Part shown: piece after piece, positions 22,746-31,974 of the stretch
Layout: each line of letters starts with the position of its first letter
Position numbering within the stretch: the first letter of the stretch is position 1
Origin: Owenia fusiformis
Lineage: Eukaryota > Annelida > Polychaeta > Sabellida > Oweniidae
Length of the DNA stretch: 64,000 bases
Assembly (NCBI GenBank): GCA_903813345.2
Contig: CAIIXF020000006.1
Coordinates: 3,160,001-3,224,000 of the forward strand
Reading direction: 5' to 3'
Translations under genes and position numbers: made by a program
The notes under the pieces: generated by a model
What the model saw: only the letters and a program-made list of their open reading frames with translations
What the model was told of the DNA's origin: nothing
Database searches by the model: none

Positions 22746-22871
22746 TTGAAAGTATTTTTATTGGATGTTATAAAGATAATGGAACAGATCATCCAAAATA
22801 TCGAGATATCAGATATGACTTTTTGAAAGTTAACAACATAGGAGAATGCATCAAAGATTGCCATTTTAAAG
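22746..22871 (+). CDS. WSC gene 2 exon 2: first half of WSC domain
   Basis: The acceptor is TTTTTTTCAG and the donor TTTAAAG|GTAAAT. It encodes VESIFIGCYKDNGTDHPKYR and DFLKVNNIGECIKDCHFK. Cysteines are placed as in the WSC family. Confidence 0.84.
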
Positions 22872-24225
22872 GTAAATTATTGACCTTGTATTTTTGTTAT
22901 TATAATTTCACAATTTACAGTTGAAAAAAGTTGAAACAACATTATGTAGCACCGATCATGTCCATGTTCAGGGAGCAAGGTTCATGCATCCCAAATATTT
23001 TAAACAAATAAAAATGTTCAGAAAAGTAAAACTTTATGTTCAACATAGATTGGTCAGAAAATTGGATTGCTTCTTAATTTATCTTTATTCTCCATTTTAA
23101 TGCAATGGAATGCATATTTAAACATTTTTTAAATGGTTGAGTCAACCAATTAATCAAAAAACCAAATCATGATAAGCATAAGTTTAGAATAGCAAAAATA
23201 AAACCAAATCAGCTTATCTTTTATATTCTGTGGTATTAGAGAATTTGAGATATAATAAAAAGGAGTAAAATGATAACATCACATCCTGCTGAAAATATTT
23301 TATTTTGTTCATTAATTTGATTAAATTACATCTCTATATATTTTTATGTCACCCCTGAATAGCTACTGTGTTTACAGATGATTCAATTTAGAAATTGATG
23401 ATTATACAAAATGCTATGTTATGAATAATTTAATGATTGGTATTTTACCTATTTTTATAGACCCATGTAGGAGCATAATGTAAAACTACATATAGTAGTT
23501 TTTTGATTAATTATAACTACAACGCAGATGTCACTGAGTTCTAATGAATAAAATATTTCAACGGATACCTCATGTTAAGCGGAGATAAAGTCAAATTGAC
23601 ATGACAAAAGCATATTTCATCAGGAATAAAATAGGAAATACATGTACATCATAGAAATAATTCATATTCTTTGATTTAATATTTCTGATTCCTTGTCCTT
23701 CTCTTGTATGTTCTTAATGTCCATCACATCATGCTTTAACATTTATTGGGTATAAACTTTAGTAATGATACCACCTATAACATATATATGTGTTCATTGC
23801 ATACTAATGCTGAATGATAAATTGAATTGAATAAAGTGAGGAACATTGTTCAGTTACTGCTTAACTACAAACAACTCAAAATGCTAGTTAGGTAGTGATT
23901 ACACACATTTTAGAAGCAGGTTTTTGTGTATGTATTTTTAAATAACCAATCTATGGTTGTCAGTATTATGTGTATACACATATTCAGCAATGTTACCAAT
24001 CCATACCCTGCAAATATAATTCATGTATAATTTACAGTGAAGATGAGATATATGTGCACATGTATTTTACAAATATTTAATTCTGCTGAGGTGGATACCT
24101 GTGTATCTTTCACAAGTGATATTCCAGGAGGCCTGAAGGGCTAGTGAAATATCATGTGAAAGTATTACAAGTATTCATCGAAGACACAATGGAATATTTG
24201 TTTAATTGTTGATTATTCACTGCTA

Positions 24226-24465
24226 TATTCCTCACTCACATTAATGGAATAGCTATTGATGTCTAATTAATCATAACAATGTACTGCCGGGTATATATAA
24301 AATTATAATTACACTGGACTAAATTGGACTGGTGAATATCCTTTCATATTCAAAGGAAGTCATGTGACTTCAGGTGAACACCTCTATTTAATTTTTAGTC
24401 ATGTGTAGGACATATTTTTAGTCATGTGTAGGGCCTATCAAAGAGTGAGGAATATGACAGTGATA
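24226..24465. repeat. Foldback element in WSC gene 2 intron 2
   Basis: ATTCACTGCTATATTCCTCACTC at the left is inverted in GAGTGAGGAATATGACAGTG near 24445. The interior has a tandem TTTTTAGTCATGTGTAGG pair. Confidence 0.6.
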
Positions 24466-24665
24466 TAATAGTAATAGTAATTATTCATTTTTGATAACAG
24501 TACAACCTCCATTGACAGCTCCAAGAGCTGTATAAATCTCAAAGCAAGTAAAATTACATGTACTTTCTCAGTCAAATTTTATACAATATTTACAATCAAT
24601 TTTCATATTTAATTATTATACAAAGCATTGCTATCTCATTCATGTTGTCAATCCTTTATTTATAG

Positions 24666-24830
24666 GGTATAAATATGCTGGCCTCCAGTACCTTTGGCAG
24701 TGCTTTTGTGGTGATGACTATGGATCATATGGAGAAGGTGATGGATGTAATTTGAAATGCGATGGTTGCGCTTCACAAATATGTGGAGGTTATGAAAGAA
24801 ATTCCATCTACAACTCAACAAATGTAACAG
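24666..24830 (+). CDS. WSC gene 2 exon 3: second half of WSC domain
   Basis: The acceptor is CTTTATTTATAG and the donor ACAG|GTATGT. It encodes GYKYAGLQYLWQCFCGDDYG, then CNLKCDGCASQICGGYERNS and an NST sequon. Identical in length to the copy 1 exon and very similar in sequence. Confidence 0.86.
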
Positions 24831-25108
24831 GTATGTAAAACTGACTGTCTTCCCTTTATTGCCATGCATCCAAATTTTACTTGACTGATACTCAAACTTT
24901 GAATTGTATTGTTAGCATATTTTTTGTTCTTGATTAGACTGGTATATTGTTTATTATTATGATCTAAATATGGGATTTATTATGATAGATTATGTACAAT
25001 AAAGCATTTTGAATTTATATTGTTGGACTAAAACTGTATTTTATATGAATAGATTCTTAAATCAATGCACATTGCTATTTTTAAATGATGTTTTTAAATA
25101 TTTTACAG

Positions 25109-25866
25109 GAATAATTAACGAGTGTCCACCAATAATTCATCCAGGTTTGATAACACCAAATGATGAAGAAATCACAACTGAAATGACAGCATATGTAACT
25201 GTAGACACATTGGATAATAAAACAACAATTTCAAATGTAGCTGCAGAAGAACTAGATGTTATAACAACAACTCCAAATGTAACTGCAGAAGAACTGAATG
25301 TTATAACAACAATCCCAAATGTAACTGCAGAAGAACTGAATGTTATAACAACAACCCCAAATGTAAATGCAGAAGAACTGAATGTTATAACAACAACCCT
25401 AAATGTAACTGCAGAAGAACTGAATGTTATAACAACAACCCCAAATGTAACTGCAGAAGAACTAAATAATATGTCAGCAACAGCAAATGTAAAAATGACA
25501 ATAACTGAAAATGTAACTGTAGATGCACTGAATGATATAACAACCTCAAATGTAACTGTAGAAGATATGAATGATATTACAGCAACCCCAAATGTAACTG
25601 CAGATGTGCCAGATTTCATTGTAGCAACAGGAGCACCAAATTATGAAGCTGAATCTTACACCTATAAGAGACCAAAACGTTTTGAGCCAGAACCATCTGA
25701 GGCAGAATATGCAGCTGTTTTAGGAACCCCCTTATTTTGTATCATAATAGCTATTATCTTAGTGTTTGTTAATGCAGATCTCCCTATCTTGTATAGGCAC
25801 ATTAGGAAGGGCTTTAGAAATATCAGAGACGTATTCAACCCAAAGTCTGCACTGAACGCTACCTAG
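25109..25866 (+). CDS. WSC gene 2 exon 4: repeat stalk, furin-like site, membrane span, tail
   Basis: The acceptor is ATTTTACAG; it ends in TAG at 25864-25866. About ten units of AEELNVITTTPNVT type follow IINECPPIIHPG. Then come YKRPKRFEPEPSEAEYAAVL, a hydrophobic span and a basic tail with RKGFRNIRD. The 42-bp DNA unit is a coding minisatellite. The - strand open frame over it (25137-25619) is a shadow. Confidence 0.88.
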
Positions 25867-26086
25867 AATTTGCATGGCATTTGTGAAACATTGAGAGTTT
25901 TTATAGAATGTGCTTTTGAAAATCCATTAATAACATGATACCTGAAAAACACTAATGTAATATAAAAAAAAAATATGAACATTTATTGTTGTTGTTGTTT
26001 TCATTATCAAAGTACATTTACAAAGATTTTTTTCGCAAAGCTTCCGAAGCAAACATTATCGGTAACTATACATATAAACATGCTAC

Positions 26087-26092
26087 AATAAA
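26087..26092 (+). terminator. Candidate polyadenylation signal of WSC gene 2
   Basis: AATAAA about 220 bases past the stop of WSC gene 2. If used, it would end the nested transcript inside the host intron, upstream of the Harbinger-type MITE at 26190. Confidence 0.3.
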
Positions 26093-26189
26093 ATTAATAC
26101 AGTGATTGACAGATTATGACAATACAAAAACATGTATCATGATTGAATTCATCGTTTTTGTCATTACTGCCTGTCTAGTAATACTCTAA

Positions 26190-26769
26190 CCCTACTATCA
26201 CACCAAACTAGTTCTCACTACATTCTCGAAAACGGGCTCAAACTGTGCACGAACGGATTTGACGTACTAAGAACCAACTATGAACCTTTCGGGATCTGTT
26301 TACAAACTTCATGAAACTACTAGAACGAGTAAGTCCTCCAGCATTTAGAGCATGCTCAAAATTTTCTTGTGATCGTCAAAACGTTGCCAAATCAGTTTTA
26401 AACTGTGTGCGAACTGAATGAACGTAGCTACAATGTTTTACTGTCTGTTTACGAACTTCATGGACTTTCCCGGACGGGGTATGTGATTTAGAATTTTGAA
26501 TCAATTCAAAATTCGATGGCGACCATACCGTTCTGTAATCAGGTCATGATAACCTTCTAGACTAAGGGACGGTTTACACTATGTTGCACACCGACGTGAT
26601 GCGACCTGAACGAACTGCGAATGAGATGGACGTATTGAAGACTGTTTATGAACGAAGTAGCTAATTATTTTAGACATATATCCCAACCGCAGCCAGATTG
26701 AGCCCGTTTTATGACATTTTCGTAGGACTGGCAAGAACGGGTAAGAACTAGTTTGGTGTGATAGGGGGG
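26190..26769. mobile_element. 580-bp PIF/Harbinger-type MITE with TAA duplication
   Basis: Ends are CCCTACTATCACACCAAACT and the inverse AGTTTGGTGTGATAGGGG, followed inward by inverted AAACGGGCTCAA words. TAA flanks both sides (26187-26189 and 26770-26772). A 3-bp TAA/TWA duplication is typical of PIF/Harbinger. No open frame. Confidence 0.78.
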
Positions 26770-27218
26770 TAAAGCCCCAAAATTACATTATGCTGCATCA
26801 GTAAACCATTTAAAAGCTCACTTATAAGTGCATAAGAATTCAATGATACTCCAATGTTGATATGTTGACTGGAAAAGACTCATTTTATTCTATTTTATCT
26901 CTTAATCAGTTTTTTGCCCACTGTGACTTTATACTCAGGATGTGGTGTTCCTTTATTGAATGGTTTAATTTTCTGAAAAGTATAGGTCATTGATTTCAAG
27001 GTTTCACTCTGTGGGTGGATGTTGACCCTTTTGGTTGCCTGTGGATTTTTGGACTGAATTCTGACTGTCCCACATCATTTGATGTTATGAGTATTGGCTA
27101 TAAATATTTACTTTCTTGTATTATAATGACTTCCCTTGGTATTCTGGTCCTGGATTGTGATATTGGTTCTCAGTTGGAGGGGGTATTCTGGATATTGTTT
27201 TCTTTTCATGTAATACTA

Positions 27219-27350
27219 TATTCAATGATTCGATTGAAATACAGAAAATATTCTTCCCGAGAAGGTCGTATTTCACGATGCGCTAGCAGAGTGAAATACA
27301 GACGTTCAAGGGAAGAATATTTTCTGTATTTCACAAGAAATCATTGAATA
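27219..27350. repeat. 132-bp palindrome
   Basis: TATTCAATGATT and GAAATACAGAAAATATTCTT are mirrored by AAGAATATTTTCTGTATTTC and TCATTGAATA. Confidence 0.8.
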
Positions 27351-28522
27351 ACGTTTTTATTCCATGATTACTCACTACTCAGATAAAACTCCCCCAAATC
27401 AAGTCCATTTCCTTGGCTTGGGACCGGAGAAACAGATCAACCTTCTCACCTCAATAATATTTTACATCGATATTCCTTCTTCAAAATCTTTTCGGCCTTG
27501 TTGTTTTGCTTTTATTGTATTATACGATACGTTTGATTTTCTTCAACATTGTTCTTCAATTTCATCAGCTGGAACAGTGTAACGAAACGTTTTTTCGACT
27601 TTCGTCTGCTATATTCGATTTTTACTAGTTCATGAAAACAATGTGCATGCTTCATACTGATTTTTTATAATTACAGATGAGTGCTTTTTATCCTAAAATA
27701 ATAAATTGTGGTGATCACTGTATCATTTCCTGATATTCAAATCAGATATTTCTAGCAAAATGCAAATATTAGCATGCGTTGGTGTTAACAGATCGCCATT
27801 GATTTTTTCAGTAATAGTCATATCCTGGATGGAAATCTGGGGCGTTGGGATACTGGACCGTATCCCAACGCTGACGTCATTTTCAATCTGTATTCAATGC
27901 TAAGTGGAAAGTGTGTGTAAATACAGGATATATTTAAGTCACATGGACCAATCAGATTGCGGGGAATTTCACCATCATGGAATAAATGTACATACATATG
28001 TTAATAACATGTTTTTATATACTGTATTGTATAGAGAAAGTGTAGTGTAGTTAGATGTATTTCTGTACTGACTAATTTATCATGCCATGACATCTAAAGA
28101 GTCAATAAAAGATATGCTAATTATATATCCATGTAAGTGTGTAGTTATTTATATCAAACCAATTCATGTTTTTTTATCATTTCTCATACTTTCCTTAATA
28201 TTATATCTAAGGAACTGTATCCAAATGTTGAAAGTTTTGAAAAACTAGTTATTTTATTTCATTACAATTCACCACATATTGCTATACAACAAACTTTAGA
28301 AATGTTGATTTGGAATTTTCTTGAATTACAAAATCACAATTCTTAACTAATGAGATGACATTCAGAGAAACAAATTGTCATTACCCACAAAAAATTATTG
28401 GTATGACTTCACAAACATAGCTCTCGCCTCTTTTTTATATGATAGTACAGTGTAATTATCAAAAAAAAATGATGTATTTGTGTTCCACAAATCTCACAAA
28501 CGTTTTGTTTCCTTCTTTGAAG

Positions 28523-28689
28523 ATGCAGCTGGGGAGATGCAAAAGGTGGCGCTACATATCAATGAACATGTTCGCCAGCATGAAAACTTTCAAAAGATGT
28601 TAGCAATCCAGCGTAATCTGGCAGGGGAGGCAGCTCCGAAGATTCTTGCTCCTGGCAGAGTGTTTCTAAAGGAAGGGAACCTTATGAAG
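28523..28689 (+). CDS. ARHGEF39: RhoGEF exon 6: end of DH domain and start of PH domain
   Basis: The acceptor is CTTCTTTGAAG and the donor CTTATGAAG|GTGGGA (phase 0). It encodes residues 235-290: DAAGEMQKVALHINEHVRQH, the last DH helix, then the linker and PH strand 1 (GRVFLKEGNLMK). A second possible acceptor six bases downstream (GATGCAG) is also in frame. Confidence 0.88.
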
Positions 28690-28919
28690 GTGGGATATAT
28701 GTACATAGTTTCTAAATATTGTTTGCACTGATTCATTTGCATAGTTCAGGATTGTAGTTCAATGGGCTTACCTAGATTTCAACGCCTAGTTTGCAAACCT
28801 TAAGTTTGCTGTGATATATTTAGAACTTTCTATTTTTGAAAAAGTTCAATTTCTAATATGTTTGTATCATTCATCCCAGGAAAACAGACCTTAGAATTCT
28901 TTTGTTTTCCCATTTTCAG

Positions 28920-29096
28920 ATACCCAGGAAGGGCTATGGTAAACCTCAGGAGAGAAAGTTTTACCTTTTCTCAGACATGTTGATGTATGCCAAGCCCCGC
29001 CTGCTAGAGAATGACCACAGGTCTCTAACATGTTGCTGTGTATTACCTTTGAAATACTGCGCTGTGGAGAGAACTCTAGGAGAGAAACTTTTCAAG
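28920..29096 (+). CDS. ARHGEF39: RhoGEF exon 7: PH domain core
   Basis: The acceptor is CATTTTCAG and the donor TTCAAG|GTATGT (phase 0 both sides, 59 codons). It encodes PH strands 2-6: a basic beta1-beta2 loop (IPRKGYGKPQERK), then FYLFSDMLMYAKPRL, CCCVLPLKYCAVERTLG and KLFK. The basic loop is where PH domains usually bind phosphoinositides, though specificity cannot be read from sequence. Confidence 0.9.
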
Positions 29097-29875
29097 GTAT
29101 GTTCTTTGTTTTACAATGAATTATATTTAATTGACTGCTTTTTATGTAGGCATCAATGTAGGAACAATATTACTGCATGTCAAACAAAGAGTGAATATTA
29201 TTATATAAGATCATATACCAAGTATTCACTCAATTGTACTTGCAGATTAGTATGATTGGATGATTCTTGTGTGTAGTTTATGGGAGTTTATAGATTTAAG
29301 ATAGTGCCCAAATATATACTGAATACCATTACAGTATACCAGTGCCTAAATATATACAGTATACCATATACCAGTGCATAAATATATACAGTATACCATT
29401 ACAGTATATACCTTGTGTGCCACACTTTATTTATTTGGTTGTATTAATTACAATTTTCTTTCCGCTCATTCAAACCAAAGCATTGTGAATAACACTGGTA
29501 CTCCACTCAATTACGGCAGTTACCGAAACAAAATGTCAGAACCTCAAAAGTATAATTTTTCTTTGTTCCTAATTTAACGCGTTGTAGGCAGAATTCCAAT
29601 GACATTTTTATCACAGACGTGTGGCAGTATACAAATAGTTCAGAAGACAACAGAATCATCTATTTAATACCTCACTATTGTAACGTAAACGGAATGGGTT
29701 AGAAGTGCAGATCTTAACTGTTTTTGAAGTACTTTCTTTTTAAGGTTTAGTTTTATTTCTTTGCATAATTTTATATAACAATATTTAACATACTACTTGT
29801 AGGAAGGCCGAGGTAAAATTACATTGTTGGCCTCCCTTTTTTGAAGTACAGTTTGCTATTATTCTATGTATTCAG

Positions 29876-29964
29876 GTAACATGCAGAGATGAATGTTTGC
29901 TGTTATTCTCTGAAGAGACAAAAGAAGTTGACAACTGGATGTCAGCTCTACAAGATGCCATAAG
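29876..29964 (+). CDS. ARHGEF39: RhoGEF exon 8: PH strand 7 and C-terminal helix
   Basis: The acceptor is GTATTCAG and the donor GCCATAAG|GTAAAG (phase 2). It encodes VTCRDECLLLFSEETKEVDN and WMSALQDAI. The Trp is the near-invariant residue of the PH C-terminal helix. Confidence 0.9.
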
Positions 29965-29994
29965 GTAAAGTTATAGGTGTATTATTTAAGGATT

Positions 29995-30370
29995 TAAGCC
30001 CTGGACATTGTGGACTGAATCATTCCTCTGAAGGTGTTGTTTTCAAATCTTTGCATCACCACACTGCGGGAATGAATCAGCCACAATGCATGAAGTCTTG
30101 GGCTTAAATTCTTTTCACATGTTGCAAAATATTTTCTACAAAATCACCTAAAAGATACAAAATCACTAAAAGAACATATTTTCAATAAAAGTTATTGGAA
30201 GGATCGAGTTGGCAAAGGATCAAATTCAATCTGTAGAGTCAAGTTGTCACCTTGACAACCATTCAACAAATAACCTTATATTGATTATTATATAATGCTG
30301 TGCAGTTATATGAAAAACTGTGTTCGGATTGACTGGAATTAGATAGACCTTGCCTATTGTGAAACATTTA
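29995..30370. repeat. Dispersed repeat in RhoGEF intron 8
   Basis: It carries TTAAGCCCTGGACATTG, GAGTCAAGTTGTCACC and GTGTTCGGATTGACTGG. The reverse orientation of the same words lies at about 2650-2990, and a partial copy at about 30840-31000. Confidence 0.65.
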
Positions 30371-30652
30371 TAAGAGATAGATTTGCCACTTCATGTAGTT
30401 CGTAAATAATATAAACACCAATATCAAACAGCATTGTCCTGCAATCCACTTCACTTTAAATACACTTCTGAACTGGCTTTTGCATACCTCTATCCCAGAA
30501 GAGTCTTGTGGCTATGTGCTTGACAACTTTCCATGATTCATGTCATATTTTGAATTATTTTGAAAATGAGAATTATGCACTTGAGAAAAACAACGAACAC
30601 TAACAGAACACTGGTATTTAAATGTTTTGAATTGTAATTTTATTATTTTAAG

Positions 30653-30764
30653 TGAGTTGAAGTGTGGCAGACAAACATTGAGGAGGTCCAGTAGCAGAGT
30701 TGAACCTATGAGGAGGCATGGATTTGTAAAACAAAAGCGCATGGACAAAAGAAAAAGCCCAAAG
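30653..30764 (+). CDS. ARHGEF39: RhoGEF exon 9: basic post-PH segment
   Basis: The acceptor is TTATTTTAAG and the donor CCAAAG|GTTAGA (phase 0). After completing a Ser codon it encodes ELKCGRQTLRRSSSRVEP and a Lys/Arg-rich stretch (MRRHGFVKQKRMDKRKSPK). The last residues form, with exon 10, an S-P-K-K site. The donor GTTAGA is weaker than its neighbours. Confidence 0.8.
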
Positions 30765-31974
30765 GTTAGAAAATAGTATAGTAGTTTTGGTGGATAGACT
30801 GATAAGACCTTGATGTGCTTTTAATTGTAACGGCTATGAGAAATTCAAGGAAATTCTACAAAATCACCTTAAAGAATCAAAATCACTAAAAGAACATATT
30901 TTAATGAAGCTTTTTGCTAAGGTCAAGTTGGCAAAGCATCAATTTCAATCCTGAGAGTCAAGTTGTCATTTTGACAACCATTCAACAATTTTCTTAAAGT
31001 CCCCGTCTAAAGTTTGAAAATATTTTTTTAAGATTCATTTACTATTTGTCAGGACTTAAAAAGTGATTTTAGAGATTTTTGAACAAAAAATTTTTTTGAA
31101 AAAAAAGTTGTGAGCATTTCATTTCTCAAATATTCAAATTTCCCGCCATTTTTCAAAAAAAGTTGAAATTTCTTAATCATCAAATATTTCTTAATGCATT
31201 TCAAAAAAGATTATATTTTTAACACCAATGCAAAGATTGAACAAAAGACACACTATTTCAATAATAAAATGTCATATTTAATGGGCCACTTCAATGTTTT
31301 AGCTTATCAAAAATATTTTGAAACATTAGTGATGTCACTAAGGTAACAAAAACTTTTTGAAAAAAATTGAATTTTTTTTTTTCGATGTCAATCTTTTCTA
31401 AATATGCTAGACTTTCATAAAAAACCAATGTTGATTGTCTAACCAAGTTAAAAGGAAGAATAAATTATGTTTTAGATATCATTGTACCATTGGTTTCTAT
31501 GTGAACTAAAATTTTGAAATGCATTTTTCTCAGAACCATTTTCATGCACTGATAAGTTCATTTCTCGCTTGTTTATCAACCGATTTTCTTAATTTTTTCG
31601 GCAAAAACAATGGGAGGATGTATGTTATGCATTGGTATGAATTGTGGCTAATTAGAAGATATGAGTGACCTCTAAAAGTTGGTTTTAAATAAATTCACAA
31701 ATTTTGGAACAAAAAGTCTATCAAAAACCACTTTTTGAAATTAAAAAAAAAAGTTTCACATATCACACTTTGATAACATTGGGTAAGACTACAATATAAG
31801 CCAAAGTGGTTTAAACTTTACATGGGGCCTTTAACGATTTTCTGAACTTTGGCCAAAAATTAAGTCTTCAAACAGTCAGACAGTTTCCATAATAACACTT
31901 TGTTGATGCATGATATTCATATTTCATATAATCGAAAATCTAAACAATGTTTACAAATATAACATGCTCTTGTT

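Larger units (their letters stand above)
22434..25866 (+). other. Gene span: nested WSC-domain type I membrane protein, copy 2 (4 exons, 376 aa)
   Basis: Exons 22434-22515, 22746-22871, 24666-24830 and 25109-25866, all introns phase 1, the same structure as copy 1. A signal peptide (about 1-27) precedes a WSC domain with FIGCYKDNGTDHPKYRD, GECIKDCH, YAGLQYLWQCFCGDDYG and QICGGYERNSIY. Next comes a stalk of about ten 13-14-residue units of the type NVTAEELNVITTTP, most with an Asn-Val-Thr glycosylation sequon. YKRPKR (312-315), a single span (around FCIIIAIILVFV) and a short basic tail follow. The WSC part carries one Cys (DGCAS) more than the usual eight, and another sits just after it (NECPP), which may form an extra disulfide. 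No gene name was recognised. Confidence 0.84.
9848..28522 (+). other. RhoGEF intron 5 (18.7 kb) containing two nested genes
   Basis: Exon 5 (ending Lys + G) and exon 6 (beginning AT) join to give D-A-A-G-E-M-Q-K-V, continuous DH sequence, so everything between is intron. It carries two complete same-strand WSC genes (17984-25866), a polypurine minisatellite, a 162-bp minisatellite, a 3.9-kb TA-flanked inverted-repeat unit and several small foldback elements. No further exons of the host gene were recognised inside it. Confidence 0.85.

Noticed and set aside
25137-25619. 160-codon - strand open frame
   Set aside because: Antisense shadow of the WSC copy 2 Thr-rich stalk repeats.
27015-27582. 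110- and 72-codon + strand frames
   Set aside because: The first overlaps a dispersed repeat and a palindrome; the second has no domain or splice support.
28137-28346. 69-codon + strand frame just before RhoGEF exon 6
   Set aside because: No match to the DH domain. Exon 5 joins exon 6 directly with correct phase and continuous DH sequence.
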